Part shown: positions 1 to 13,416 of the stretch, in pieces
Position numbering within the stretch: position 1 is the stretch's first letter
Layout of the letters: every line of letters begins with the position of its first letter
NCBI RefSeq assembly: GCF_000350225.1
Contig: NW_005179150.1
Coordinates: forward strand, 1 to 64,000
Length of the DNA stretch: 64,000 nt
Reading direction: 5' to 3'
Source of the DNA: Chondrus crispus
Taxonomy: Eukaryota; Rhodophyta; Florideophyceae; Gigartinales; Gigartinaceae
Position numbers and translations under genes: made by a program
Notes under the pieces: model-generated
The model's database searches: none
What the model was told of the DNA's origin: nothing
Seen by the model: the letters and a program-made list of their open reading frames with translations, nothing else

Positions 1-1023
1 AATGTGCTTTATACGCGCACGCATGCGCGACAGATGCTTGTGAGTTTCCAAATTGTGTAACCTGAATGCTCTCTGGCGCCAGCGACTCACGGACGTCCAG
101 AGCGACAGATCGCCGCGCCAGCAGTGCGGGGGTGCCAACGCGGCCGAGATCATTGCTGGCAGGTGGCAGGAGAAGCGTGGCCAATGGTGGGCACTGTAGA
201 GACAAGATAATGAGCAGTAATTCGCAGAGAGGTAAAAAACAGTGGTTCCTGAACGAGGTGAGCAACAATGGCAATAAACGTGATCGAGAGTTGGTTCCCC
301 TCCTGTGTGAGGGGGCGAGCTGCCCCCGGTCACACAACTTCATGTCATCCAGTCCGAGACTGGTGGGCGCGATACCGCGCCGCCGTCGAGTGTAGATTAC
401 TAATTAATAGTTAAATCTACGATGGTGCGCATACAAAATTCTCCCTTTTGGTCCGACTACATTCGGCGCCCAATGCCAGCCGTCCAAGTATGGACGGCGG
501 CGGTCCGGAGCGTTCTTATTGGACGAAATGGCTTTCGCCACCTCATGGCCAAAGGCCCTATGATATGCCTATCTTGACACCGTCCTTCGGAAGACATATT
601 CCGTTCAACTGAACCTCATCACAAACTTTTTGATGTAAAACTACTTCCAGACCCTTGCACCATCTTCCTGTGGCTTTGTCAAACATAGATCAAAGACTTA
701 ACAACACCTTTGTTCATCGATCAATTTGTTTTGTATGCTCACTCACGCAGTACAACTTCTGCAGTTGAAAAAGCGACACAGCATTGTGCACACTTCCCAC
801 AGAACACAGGGCACATTACACACAAAACTCTTTCCTCGACGTGACCACAACGTAGCAACTACTCCTTTGACAAGAAAACCAGTAAACTCGCAAAACCTTT
901 GCAGGAAAAACGGAGAAGGTAAATCAAGCAGGACGGTATCACACACATCTGGTAGAAAATGAAAACAACGCAAAACAAAGAAACTGTTAGACGTAAAACG
1001 CAGTGAATATTGAAACATACCGA
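1..1023. other. Left edge, no gene recognised
   Basis: I see no supportable gene here. The stretch lies downstream of the Copia pol on its strand, so it may contain a 3' LTR. Only one copy would be present in the window, so no LTR limits can be confirmed. Short open frames on both strands have no recognisable motif. Confidence 0.5.
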
Positions 1024-4000
1024 TTAGTTTGAGTGTGTACTGTCCCTTGGAGTAGCGCTTTCAGTACCTTCAAACTTCTCAAGACGAATTAGGTCAACCA
1101 TTTGACCTAATGTCTGAGGTGACATTATCTTTGTCAATAAATCTGCAGGTTGATTCTCAGAGCTCACATGACTCAGCTGAACCACAGAATTCTCAATAAG
1201 TTCACGGACATGGTGAATCTTTAAGTCGATGTGCTTGTTCTTTGCAGAGACTTGAGAATTCGTAGCCAGAGATTGAGCTGCAGTACTGTCAATAATGACA
1301 TTACTTGCGATAAACGCTTCCTTATCATTCCATTGCGATGCATGACGGAATTCCCAGAACAGTTTTCGAAGCCATGATAATTCCTTAGTGCAAGAAGAGA
1401 GAGCAATGTACTCGGCTTCAGCGGAGGACAAGGAGATGACTGTTTGACGTTTGCCTCTCCAATAAACTGGTGCTTCGTTGGTGGCGATAATAAATCCAGT
1501 TGTTGACCTGCTTGTGTCTTTGCATCCTCCCCAATCGGCATCAACGCAAGCAACAATAGAGTCTGGGTTGAAGTTGCAATTGCGTCGGAAATGTAGCCCA
1601 TAGTCCAATGTACCAGACACATATCTGAAGACACGTTTCAAGTACGACATGTGTCGGGGGGTGGGTGCATGTAAGTGGCGAGCTAAGACATATATCGGGA
1701 ATGAAAGGTCTGGACGGGTGCAAACTGTTAAGTAGTTGAGACCACCGATGATTGTGCGGTACTGAGAGTGCTCCCTTTGCGACAGCAAGTGTTCATCTGG
1801 ATGTGCAGGGAGCAGGTCCGCATTCAAAGGCAGAGGAGTCCAGACCGAGTTGGCTTGATCAAGTCCGTGAGTCAGTAGGAGAGACTCAGCATAGCGCGTC
1901 TGATGTACCTTGATGTGGTCGGGTTCTTTGTAGATCTGCCATCCAATGAAGGAAGAAAGGGTACCGAACAACTTGACGTTGAACTGAGCCGACAATCTTT
2001 CCTTGAACCATGACATCAAGTGCGTGCTGTTGGAGGCAAATGCTATGTCATCGACCACAATAGCGACAATGACAAACTCGTTGCCTTTGCGGAAGAAGTA
2101 GAGTCGAGCGTCGTATTGCGAGGTGTTGAACTTCCAGGAGTTCAGACAAGTCTCCAGTAGAGAACCCCATATCTTTCCGGCTTGTTTGGTTCCATACATG
2201 GAACCATGTACTTCAGCAACATGACCCGGCTTCCTTTGAAGCTGACTTGAATCCGTGGGCTGTTCCATAATAATTGGAATGTCAAGTTTGCCGTAGAGAT
2301 AGGCATTAGAAATGTCTGCGCCTTCAAGCTCCAGGTTGTGACTACTTGCGAACGCCAGCAAGATGCGAAGCGTTTCTTGCGTGGCCACTGGAGCGTAGGT
2401 GTTGTCTGGATCGTAGTCAGTGAATGGCTTCTGCTGATCACCACGTACACAGCACCGAGCTTTGTGAAGGACGTTCCCGACGTCGTCAAGCGGCTTGAGT
2501 CTGAATACCCAAGTGAATGGGACTGGATGCATATCTACAGTCCGAGGGATAAGTATCCATGTCCGACGTTCGACAAGAGCATCGAAATCTCTGTCAATGG
2601 CGGCAGCCCAGTTTGGGTCTTCACAGGCGCGTGAGAAAGAACGCGGAAGAAGCGGATCGCGAATAGTTTTCTTCGACACAAACACTGTAGGGTGATGTGT
2701 TAAGGCTGCAGTGAGTACAGATATCAACTGCTCTTCCCCATCGTATTCGCCTTCAATACCGGGAGCCGGCTCTTCGTCTGGAAATGTTGGTTGTCCGAAG
2801 GCATCGAGTTCCATTTCACGGGAGATACCATCCATAAATGTCGACATACTCGGTAGATGCTCCGAGTTGTCATGATGGAAGTCTTGTGCACGCATGATGA
2901 TTATCTTCTGCGTGGACGGAACGAAGATGCGAAATAGAGTGACTTCACTTTCCATACCCACGAAGTGTCCAAACACGGTGCGAGGAAGAAGCTTCTTCTG
3001 GCGAGTGGTTTTTGGTCTATAGATGAACGCATGTCCTTTCTGCCCAAACTCCGGAACCATTGTGAAGTCGATCCGAGTATTAGGGTTCCAAGCCAGAATG
3101 GGAATGTCACCTTTGATGCGCTCCGAGGGGGAGCGATTGCGGAGCCAGTTGCCATGATTTATGGCCTCTCCCCATAGTTTGAGAGGTAGGTCACTCGCAA
3201 AGAGAAGAACTCTTGCTCTTACCCAGTGTTCTTGGATAAGTCGTTCTGCAGATCCGTTGCTTTCAGAAGCGTAAGCAGGATAGTAGTCAAGCTTGATGCC
3301 GTAGTTGTGACTGAACTCCTTGACGTCTTCCCCTTTGTTCTCCCCAGCCCGATCCAGCTTAATGTTCTGAAGCCGAATCTGATCGTTAAACTCAGTCTGT
3401 GAGCGGTTGTGGTACCATTCGAGATGTCTATATGTCTCATTCTTTGTCATGAGCATGAAGACATCAGATTTACCGGTGTAGTCGTCCAGTATTGCAAGTG
3501 TGTAGGAGTTCCCAGCGACACTTGGAGTCACAGGGCCTGAAATGTCAATGTGAATCAACTCCAGTGGCTGCGTTGAGACGAAACCACTTCGAGACAAAGG
3601 CGCACGATGAGCTTTCCCTTTCAAGCAAGGGACGCAATCGAGTTGCTGAAGGATGGACTTTTCAAAGAACGGAACAGATTTGACTGCATGAGAAAGCTTG
3701 ATGTAGCGGTTGATGCCAAGGTGGCCAGTCTTCCCATGCCACTCCAGGGCAGGATTCTTGTTGACGTTCATAGCGACTGTTGTCAAAGACATGTTTGATT
3801 TTGAATTGTTCATATCGAGAGTGTACAATCCATTCTTCTTCTGAGTTTCCCACAAAATCTTCCAAGTTCCTTTCTCCATTAGGAAACATGCGTTGTGCGG
3901 ACGGATGTCGTCGGTAAACGCAACAATGAAGTTAGAACTGAAGAGCCTGACTGAGAGAATGTTGGAAGAGAAATGAGGGGCATGGTAAGCTTCGATTACC

Positions 4001-4206
4001 ATGCCACCGCCAAGAGGGATTGACACTTCTCCTTGGCCAACTAGTCTTGACACACCAGATGCAGCCATGACATCTTGTGAAATACGTGAATAGTTGATGA
4101 ACGATTTTCGAGAATGGAAGAAGTGATGCGTAGCACCGGAGTCAATGTGCGCGCAGGACCTCTTCGTGCTAGATACTTCAGCAATTTGGCTTCGGAAGTG
4201 TGGCAT
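1024..4206 (-). mobile_element. Ty1/Copia retrotransposon pol fossil
   Basis: This is an LTR-retroelement fossil of the Copia superfamily, holding protease, integrase, reverse transcriptase and RNase H in the Copia order. The N-terminus carries the protease motif IDSGATHH. It is followed by the GAG-pre-integrase HHCC zinc region (WHGKTGHLG ... CVPC), an integrase core with D, D and E in the expected places, RVT_2 with a VVDD active site, and a C-terminal RNase H with the DADWGG and SSAEAEY motifs. The pol part is one long open frame of 1,060 codons and looks whole. Gag and the 5' LTR are absent, because the element stops at the junction with the Gypsy element near 4.2 kb. The open frame suggests a fairly recent insertion. 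Confidence 0.95.
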
Positions 4207-4863
4207 AACGGCGGTTCGCGATTAGATTTAGATCAGATCAATGCGAACCGCCCACGCGCACACGTGTACCCCCACGTGTACGGAGGACACGCGACCACAC
4301 GCGTACGCGTGTAGGAGGCGCGTACCACCGCGCGCACAGTACGCGTCTCACACGTGTGCTGTCAGCCCCGACGTGCTGACAGCATTACAGCGCGGGACGA
4401 CCCGCGCTACAGTAAGTCACTACAGCATACCGGTACTGTAGTATTATGATAGACGGCATTGTATACATTAAATACGAGCGAGACCGGCGGCGGCGTAGGG
4501 GGACAAGCACGGACTTGTCCACGACCTACCGCCTAGGTCCGTCTTCCAGCTTAACTAACGAGCGCGATCCGCCTTCGCGCGCGTTAACCGGGACAAAGCG
4601 GGTAGGGGACAGCCGCGTACGCGAGCGAGCCTAGATCCGCCTCCGCCCGTCAGCGCTGGTACGTTACCCAGCGCTGCTCCGGGGCGTCGAGGCGTAAATC
4701 GGCCCGCGCGTACGCTCGTCCCCGACCGTCCCGCTCTACCACGCTACCAGGGCCCGCTTCCCTGTCTCGTTAGCTGTGTGTTCTCCCCGTCTTCTCGCCC
4801 CTCGTACGGGGTCTACTTCGAGCTAAGTATACACCCCTCTCCGTTGGGGGGTGTTATACTACA
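4207..4863 (+). repeat. Probable Gypsy 5' LTR, hairpin-rich
   Basis: This interval lies between the end of Copia pol and the Gypsy gag. It ends in TACTACA, followed one base later by TGGTCTCCCGACC, which has the look of a tRNA primer-binding site (starting TGG, position about 4865). Several hairpins are visible: GGCGGTTCGC (4210-4219) with GCGAACCGCC (4243-4252), CTGTCAG/CTGACAG, and AGCGCGGG/CCCGCGCT near 4.39 kb. The left limit is uncertain because no second LTR is present for comparison. Confidence 0.5.
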
Positions 4864-4943
4864 GTGGTCTCCCGACCTAGAATACCCCGGAGTACGTTCT
4901 CCGAGAAGACCTCTTAGGCCCTCCGCGAACCGATCGCGTCGAG

Positions 4944-7271
4944 ATGAGCCAAGAGTTTGAGCCCTCGATCCGCTCCGAAGCGGCGGATCCGAGTCCGGAC
5001 GCTGTGCGATCCCCATCCGCCCCGTCGGGCGACGGCGACGCAGGTCCTCGTGACCGCGAACCGTCGCTCGGATCCTCCGAGGAAAGAGCGGCGGCGATGT
5101 TCGAACGCATAGCCGAATACATCGAGGAAGTCCGTACTTCCCTTCGGATCGATGTATCGGATGCCGTCTACACGAGATGTATGGCCGAACTCCGCTCCCT
5201 ACGTGAAGGGAGGCTCGATAGAGTAACCCGGTCCTTAGAGAATCTCCGAGCACTTATCGACGAGTTACACTCGCGGATAGTGCTCGTCGAAGACTCGCGT
5301 CTCGTATCGCCCGGACCATCCGGGCAAGGTCGTCCCGAGGGGCCGACCCCTACAAGACGACCTGAGGACCGATCCTCCCCGTCCGCGGAACAGTTGGGTG
5401 CGTTCGCGCACCTCTCCGCCGAGCTCAACGACACGCGTCGGCGTGCTCGTGACATGGAACGGACCATGGCTGCAAGGCTGCCCGGTGCCCCCACGAGAGG
5501 GCCCGGTGGTACCGTACCTCCGAGCGCCGTCGCTCCGGACCGTTGGGGACCGGCTGGTGCCGACACCAGCCGAACCGCGGAAGGCACCCGCCTTCCGACA
5601 GGCGCGAATTATGCGTCTGAGACCCAAGCATTGCCGCCTATCCCCGGAAGTAGGCGGCAGATGGAACGCGTATCGTATCGCGACGACCCTGACCGTGGAG
5701 GAGCCGCCCGCGGATCCGGAGTACCGATGTACTCTGTCGATCCTCGCTGGGGCGGCTACCCGCCGGCGGATTACGCCGAGCATCCCGGTCCGGTAGACGT
5801 CCGTACGCTACCCGTCACCCCCTTCGGCACGCTGGGTCCCGCCGAACCCGGACTCGAGCCGGTACATACGATGATCCAAGAGTTCAGCGCCGTCGCTGAC
5901 TATCGTATGTACCGGCTGGATAACACCTCGAGGCTCGTTACCTCGGGTGACGCGGGACGGATCGCCAAGTACGTTCAACGCTGCCGTGGGATCCGACCTA
6001 CGATGAGGAGCTTTGACGGTACGGACCCGATCCAGCTCCTACCGTTCTTGAAGGATGTCCGGATAACCTTCAACTCGCAACACCTTACCGAAGGTGTTGC
6101 GGTACGAGTCCTCGCGCACTTCCTAGAGCGCGACGCGGAGCGCCTGTATACGAGTTATACAATGCGTGACCTCCGCGCCGGCCAGCTACACGACGACGTG
6201 AGCTGGCCGGGGCTTGTGAACCAGTTCCTGAAACGCTACCTAACCGACGACGTGTTAGGTGAAGCGTACGACGCTGCCGCGACGGCGCAACAGCAAACTC
6301 ATGAAACGGAGAGCACGTTCGCGGACCGGCTCGAAACTGCCGCGTTCCGGTGCACGGCGGTGTTCTCCGAACAGTCCCTCGCGCACTACTTCGTGCGGGG
6401 ACTGGCACCGGCGACCCGTGCCGCAGTTTCCGAAACCGTACAGCGGCTGCCGAGCCGCCAGAAGACCGATCTTCCAACCATCCGCCGTATCGCCACGGCG
6501 GAAGGCACGACGTACCGCATTCTGCGCGGTTTACACCTGCCGGATACGAAACCGGCAGGGAGGGATGGCAGGACTACGAAGTCCGCCGCAACAAGTTCGC
6601 CCGCCTCGACCCTCCACATCGGGGAGGATGAGTGGCAGGCCGACCCTGTCCTCATTACGCAAGGAGGAGGACCCGTGGGGGGATGACCCTCCTCACCGAT
6701 GTCGATCGGAACGACATCGAGTTACGCGACCGCCTTCGCGGCCACTCCAAGAGTGGCAAGGGGTACGGAACCCCGGGTCGCAGAGCTCGACATCTCGAGT
6801 CGAGATGCAGGAGGCGAAGCGCCTCGCGTGCCTCTCCTCACCGATGAGGAGGCGCGTCACGCAGCGACCTTCGCCTCAACGGATGGCAGCGCGTACGTGT
6901 GCTGGCTATGCCATACGTACGGACACGCCATGTACGCGTGCCCGTTCCTGTCGCCGGAACAACGGATGTTCACGGCGTACAGGAACTACCGCTACCAGAT
7001 GGAGACGCACCCCGGCGCGCGTAATCTCCTCTGGCAGTCGGTCGGCGAGGGCCGCCCCCCGCGTCAAGGTTTCCCTAATCGTTCGGGTGGGGGCACACGC
7101 TCCGCCCAACGCGGAGGCGAGTATCGTCGTAACGAACTCGATCGTCGTGATCGACCGGATTACCGCCCGTCGGACACAAGGTATCCCCGTCAAGGGGGAG
7201 AGGGGACCGAGACCGTTCTCGGTTACCCCAACAGGTACAAAACGCGATCATGTACCTGCAAGATTGGGTAG
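4944..7271 (+). mobile_element. Gypsy gag region (part of the fossil)
   Basis: The gag part has a retrotransposon_gag-like helical domain (around SWPGLVNQFLKRYL and TFADRLETAAF, roughly 6.0-6.4 kb) behind a long charged, Pro/Arg-rich N-terminal region. A zinc knuckle of the CX2CX4HX4C type (CWLCHTYGHAMYAC) lies near 6.9 kb. This region belongs to the broken element described separately. Confidence 0.85.
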
Positions 7272-7659
7272 AGGATCCGTGTCCTCTACCCACGGAGGGG
7301 CGCGAAGGAGACCCGACTCGCCTCGTCCCTCATATCCTGCGACGACCAGACGTCGCAGGCCAAGGTCAGGAAGTACCCGAATACTTCGCTGACGTCGCGC
7401 GGTCGCAGTGGGTGAATCGTCCGGACCCACGCGGCCAAGGACTCGAAGAAGGCCTGGCCACCGATGGCCAGGAAAGTAACTCAGATAGCACCGGTAGTTC
7501 GAAAAAAGGGTAAAGACGGTTACGCACACGCGGTCGCGTGAGCCGTCTTATCCCTACGAACTAGACCGGACCCCGCGTGCTCGCCAAGGACACGGGGGGT
7601 ATTGTCCGATAATACATCCCCCGCTTCCGGAAGCGAGCACGGGAACTCCTGCGACGCCA

Positions 7660-10600
7660 ATGCAGGAGAACGCGAGTGTCGAGGCCTCCGTAAGCCCGAC
7701 GCTGGAGGGGAGCACCACCGGGACACGGTCAGCCCCGGTAATGCTGAGCGAACGCGATGGAAGTAATGCAGACCGGAAGGAGCCCGTCGATCCCCTAGCT
7801 TCCGTGAGCCAAGACCCACCGACGAACGGTCCTCCGCGTATGGACCCGGGAACTCGAGGGGGCGTCACCAAGCCGCGGACGCGCCAAGAAACGCGTAGAA
7901 GGAAGCACAAGAGGGGTCAAAACCGAAAGCGAAAGCCCCGACGGAACGACCTCACCGATAAGGTTGCGCCTAAGATAGTCGATGGCCTCGTGTGCCTCAT
8001 GACGTCAAAAATATACAACGTCTTGGGCTCCGTGGCCACCGGAGGCAACGCGTTCAAGCCCCACACGATCGCCGTCGATACGTGTTCGGGGTACAACTTG
8101 GTGAGGAAGGCCGACCTTCCTCCCGACTGGACCCGCTACGTGATACGGGACGCGCCATTACCCCGACTGGCTGGCGCGAACAGTAACCCGCTCCGACTTA
8201 CGGCCGTCGTCCATCTCGCTGTCAGGTTGCGGAACACAACGTTCCGCATACCTTTCGTAGTGGCCGAACAGCTCGCTGTTCCCGTCCTACTTGGGACCGC
8301 GTTCATCGATGCCCACGTACGCAGCATAGACATCGACGGCCAGAAGCTCGAACTTCGCCACGGTGGCTCCGTAGCCATCGTCGACTGGAAGGGGGAGCCG
8401 GCTCCCCCTACCAGGCGGCGCGGACGCCAGACGAGCCGGCCGGATGTACGCGAGGAGGCCCCGCAGGCGATCTGAATCGCCCGCTGGGTTACCATCCCCG
8501 CGATATCACAAGCCCGAGTGCGTTTGACAACCGCGGGGAGGGGCCTCGTGTTCCTGGAGCCCAAGCCTTCACTCCAACACCGACATGGAGTGAGGTTGAC
8601 GAATGGCGTCGCAGAGGTTCTGCCGAATCAGACCTTCGACGTCATCGTCGCGAACTTCTCGCGACGGGAGAGGCGGCTTCCGAAGCACACCGTCGTGGGA
8701 TACGCGAAGCGCAACCCCCTCGCGATCCTCACGCCCGAACGGAGGGTCGCCGAGGGGATCGCGCACGCACTACACCTGACCGACTTGACCGATCAAGTCG
8801 GAGAGGTAGGAGTTGGCCGATCCAACTCCGACGACCAGACCACCGCGGGTGACGGAGAGGTTGACACGGACGAACGGTCACCTTTAGACCACCCGACGGC
8901 GGGGGGTACTGTACCCCCACGGAATAAGGATCCCGAAAATCCGCCGATGGATTGGGAAAAACAGGTTGACTTGTCATACATCGAGAATGACAAGCTCCGT
9001 GGCCACGTACTCGAGATGCTCCGTAAGCACTCGAGTCTGTGGAGCGGTGCGCTCGGAACTATCCGAGCAACGGAGCACCGCATTGCCCTCGAACCGGGTA
9101 CGAAGCCGATACGCTCGATGCCCTACCGTAAGGGGCCCGCAATGCGCGAAATGGTCGCGAAAGAGGTCAACAAGATGTTGAACGCAGGGGTTATCGAACC
9201 CGCGAGCACCGAGTGGGCGTCTCCGGTGGTGCTCGTATCGAAGAAAGACGGCTCTCTTCGGTTCTGCGTAGACTATCGGCGTCTCAACGCGAAGACTGCA
9301 GCGGATTCGTATCCGCTGCCGCGTATGGACGACTGCATCGACTCGTTAGGAGATGCAGCCGTCTTTACGACGTTGGACTGCAATTCCGGTTATTGGCAGA
9401 TCCCGGTCGCGCCGGAGGACCGCGATAAGACAACCTTTACGACGCACATGGGCACGTTTCGCCACCTGAGAATGCCGTTCGGACTAAAAGGGGCACCGGC
9501 CACCTTCCAACGCGCACTAGATATTATTCTCTGACGCGTTCGCTGGCAAATATGGCTCGTCTATCTCGATGACGTTATAGTGTTCTCGCGTACGCACGCG
9601 GAACATGCGAAGCATCTCAACACTGTCTTGAGCTTGCTTGGGAGTGTCGGAATCTCCCTCAAGCTCAAGAAGTGTAGCTTCTTTCAGCCGAAGGTACACT
9701 ACCTGGGGCACGTCATTTCCCCAGGTAAGTTAAGCGTGGCGGACACGGCGGCCGATGCCTTCAAGACGTTCACGTTCGCGAGGATACTTACGCAAGTGCG
9801 CTCGTTCGTCGGGGAGTGCAACGTATACCGCCGATTCGTTAAGGGGTTCGCGAAGATAGCGCGTCCTCTGACCGACATGACGCGCAAGGATGCGGATCCT
9901 GACTTCTACAACCCCACGGAGGCCCAACTGAACGCGTTCGAGAACCTCAAGAGCTGTATGATCGCTCCGCCGATCCTCGCGCTACCGCGGTACGGCCGTC
10001 CGTACATGATCGACACGGACGCGAGTGCCTACCAGCTTGGCTGCACGCTGCTCCAGGAGCACGACCAGCCAAACAATTGGCGCCCCGTAGGGTATTGGTC
10101 CTACTCGCTGAACGACAGCGAGCGCAACTACAGCGCCACGGAACGCGAGTGCTTCGCCGTAATGTGGGCCGTCCGCATACTACGGCCGTACGTAGAAGGA
10201 ACGAAGTTCACCGTCCGAACGGACCATGACGCCCTCCGATGGCTCATGTCCCTCACCGAGAGTTCCGGAAGACTCACTCGGTGGCGGCTACGTCTGGCTG
10301 AATACGATTTCACCATTCAGTACCGTCCCGGACGCGTGCATCAGGTGCCCGATGCCCTGTCACGACTCGTGTCGCCGAAGGTCGCCGATGACCCTCGCCC
10401 CATCGTCGAGGTGGATGACGACATCCCCACTTTCGACGGGGGCACGACAGTTCGAGACGTATCGAACGAGCTCGCGGACCTCGCTTGTACCGCGAGCTGT
10501 GATCATCAGGCCGTCCATGTCTTCGTAACGACACGGAACCAAGCCGATGCCCGAACAAGGTCGCGCGTACGGACGCGCGACGAACCGCGAGGTGACGACG

Positions 10601-11145
10601 AAGCCCCCGCTCTCCAAGGACCCAATTCGTTTTGGGAGGAGAACGACGAGTTCGACGCCGCCGACATCCAGCGCGCCGAAGACCCCGAGGCTGGTGCGCT
10701 CGACTCCCCGGTCGCCCCACCGCAGGACGACCTTCGGGCCCCTCTTACGATAGAGGAGATAGCCGAGGAGCAACGTGTGGATGACTTCTGCCAAACCGTG
10801 TTGGCACGACAGTCAGAGTCCCGGGACTCCGCGTTCTTCGAGGACCACCAAGGGGTGCTCAAACGGAGACACCCCTTTGATCCTGATATCGTCCAGGTGG
10901 TGGTACCTCGGACGCTCCGCGTTAGGCTCCTCCGCCTGTGCCACAACCCGGCCATCGCGGGACACCCGGGCCAGAATCGTATGTACTTCGCCCTTCGACG
11001 CAAGTACTACTGGCCCCATCTCGCTGCAGATGTCGCTTCCACGGTGCGAGGGTGTCGGACCTGCGCGATGAACCGGGTCAAGTTGCGGAAACCGTCAGGA
11101 CATGTATCAGAGCCAGACGCAAACAAAGATAGACGCCTTTTTTAA
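7660..11145 (+). mobile_element. Gypsy protease, RT, RNase H, IN-zinc region (part of the fossil)
   Basis: The order visible is a retropepsin-like region with DTCSG near 8.08 kb, reverse transcriptase near 9.2-9.7 kb (KDGSLRFCVDYRRLN, and a YLDD active site), an RNase H_like region near 10.0-10.3 kb (DTDASAYQLGC, ATERECFAV, RTDH), and the integrase H2C2 zinc-binding motif near 10.93-11.09 kb (HNPAIAGHPG ... CRTC). The integrase catalytic core is not present. The protease motif DTCSG, rather than the common DTG/DSG, is worth noting for family assignment. The element is broken. Confidence 0.9.
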
Positions 11146-11629
11146 ATAAAATAGTGGGTTTTGGAGGGTGCCATATGATTGGCTAGGGGACGAGTTTATC
11201 ATACCATTTGATAATTGAAAAATCGCGATAATTGAAACAAGAACCCTGCCACCGACGTGTTGCAATTATCGCGAACCCACTGTATACGCCTACCTCCCCA
11301 CCCATGCGCATTCGAGATACCATCACACTGTCCCCGTCCATTACCATCACGATCAAGAACATGCCCATCCGAAATCAATACCTCCATCCCTTCATAACAG
11401 TCTCCATATATCCGAGGCGATCTCCTCGCAACCACCGAAGCCCCGACCCCTCGAGACCCCCTACTTTCCCACGCCACAAAGAGCCACTTTCCCGCATATT
11501 AGCCAACTCCTTCGCCGCTGCTGACACCCCAACCCCCTCTAAACCATCCCGTCCTCCTTCCTCCGCCTTCCTCGCATCCGCAGATGCTGCAACCGAGCCC
11601 CATCTAGCGATGCTATCCGCGCGAGCCAT
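11146..11629. other. AT-richer gap with inverted repeat
   Basis: No gene is recognised between the Gypsy remnant and the unknown gene. An inverted repeat GCGATAATTG (near 11.22 kb) / CAATTATCGC (near 11.26 kb) is visible, with about 25 bp between the arms. Confidence 0.4.
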
Positions 11630-13416
11630 TTGTCGACACAGCGACCTTTTAGCGATGGCGCACGCGCGACAGAACGGTCCACGCAACCTCCCACGAACAC
11701 AGCGGACCATGCAAGCGATCGCGAGACCCACCTCCGTTCTAGCCAAGCCCGCTGCTCGGGTGACCTTTCCACTGTTCCCCCGGAGAGTATTCCCCCACAC
11801 GCTTGGCCTAGCCAGCCATCAACGGCAAGTGGGCAACGGCTGTCGAGCACGATAACGGAACCCCCGCCGGGGCTATCGGAAGTTGGCGTGCAGAGGGACT
11901 GTGGAGCATCCGTAGGGCCGGTGAGCGGCCCTGAAACGACCCGATGCGCTCGCACGGCAAGTGATGAAGACAGAATCACTCCAGCGGCCGAGGAAGAAAC
12001 TGTAGATGGACAAACGCAACCTGTGGCACCACTATGCAGGCGAGAGATTCAATTGCTGGCCTACAAATCTATTGGGGAGCATACCAACGCCGTATTGCGG
12101 AAGGTATTGAAGGCATGGCATCGGAAAGTGAGCGGTTCGAAGACGGAACGCATCACACGGGCCTACCTCTACTTCCCTGTCACTCTTATTGGTGGTGAGG
12201 CTGCCGTGGAATTGTTTCGGAAATGTGTGAAGGATGGGTTATGTTTATTCAAGGACTTTGACACATGGTTAGAGAAGAACAGGTATTCGGTCGAGCGTTT
12301 GACGGAGTTTCCTGCCGATGCAGATCTTATGAGGACGTTTCGTACGTTGGAAGTTGCGCTCTGGGAGAAGTTTGAGGCTGTGGCTGAGCAGAGGCGGCAG
12401 ATGGCGCCTGACGGAGACTTACCAGACGTAAATTCTGGGAGTTCTGGGTACGGAGGACCTGCGAGTGGCGTCGGAGGATCGCCGTTCAGCCTCTCCCAGT
12501 TTGCCCGGTTGTGCCTTCTGCTCTGTGACGATCCCGTCGCAAAGCTCGCGTTTCAGGGAACCGGGCAGGAGCTGAGCATGGAGCAGCAGCATAATCGTGT
12601 CAACTGTGACGACTACTGGCACACTGTTGCCGAGCGCTTCAACAACGCTGACTTCCATCCCCGCATTGATGCGCGACCCGAACTACCCCTCGAGACTCTA
12701 GACCTCTCATCGACTCCCCCTTCACCCGTGGGCGGCCTGAAGCTAAAGACGGTGTGGACGGACATGCCCTGTCCGTTCACGAAGGCCCATAATGGCTTCA
12801 CAAAGTCGGGTCAGAACGATCCGACCTTACTAGGGACTCTCCGCTTCCTGCAAAACAACGGGAATGGTCAGCTTTGTGCCCTCTCCAAGCGCATCCTCGT
12901 CATGTTTATCGTGTTGAGGATCGGGAGGGACAACAGGGGGACAGACGACCAGGGGTCAACCGCAAAGGCCATGTTGAGCGTGGCACTTAGGGTGATCTCG
13001 GGCGGCGACAGGTTTGATGAAGCTGGGTCTGGAATTCCGCCAGGGGTTGGTTTGACGGGTGCAGTCATAACGGGGAGTTCAAGTGATGAAGGGGACGAAG
13101 GGGGCTCCGCCTCGGGCTCAAGGAAGAAGCGCAAGACAGTCGCTGTTTCAGACGACACATCATTCCTCTGTCACCATATAAAAGGGTTGACAGACTCGCT
13201 AAGTAGTCGGCAAGCTGACACCGGGGAGTGCTCTTTGGCGGAGTTTGTGGAAAGCGGAAAGTTAATGGAAGTGCTTCAGGAGGCGCAAGAACAATTGCGG
13301 ACTGCAGAGGAGAGCAAAGGACGATGATGATGTTTTACTGAAGCTAACCTCGGCACGCTTCGAGAAAATACGAGCCGATTACGAGCGCAAGTTTGGAGCA
13401 ACCGCGTAGGATATAC
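11630..13416 (+). pseudogene. Unrecognised family, copy 1 (helical, basic C-terminus)
   Basis: I do not recognise this gene. A 565-codon open frame covers most of it, but the frame has no ATG before about 12.33 kb (it opens on TTG), so its true 5' end is unclear. It matches the gene at 24.1-25.7 kb in several ordered blocks: QFARLCLLLCDDP with GQEL (near 12.5 kb), AERFNN (12.63 kb), SGQNDP followed by SKRILVMFIVLRIG (12.8-12.92 kb), an acidic/serine stretch with a nuclear-type basic patch (SRKKRKT, 13.12 kb), and RFEKIRADYERKFG close to the end. The last block lies in a different frame from the main ORF, so there is a frameshift or an unseen intron near 13.32 kb. The N-terminal 130 residues are Ser/Thr/Pro-rich. 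Presence in two diverged copies among transposons suggests a dispersed, perhaps element-associated family. No function is proposed. Confidence 0.6.

Larger units (their letters stand above)
4207..11110 (+). mobile_element. Ty3/Gypsy retrotransposon fossil, 3' end missing
   Basis: This is a Gypsy-superfamily element in the order LTR, gag, protease, reverse transcriptase, RNase H, integrase zinc-binding domain. It is broken: the coding region has a handful of breaks and ends within integrase near 11.1 kb, so the integrase core and 3' LTR are absent. It meets the Copia pol at about 4.2 kb in the opposite orientation, which suggests one element inserted into the other and the far flank was later lost. 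It appears older than the Copia pol. It differs from its surroundings in being very GC- and CpG-rich. Confidence 0.9.

Noticed and set aside
1-1023. 3' LTR of the Copia element
   Set aside because: Plausible by position, but no second copy, no clear TG...CA limits and no target duplication to support it.
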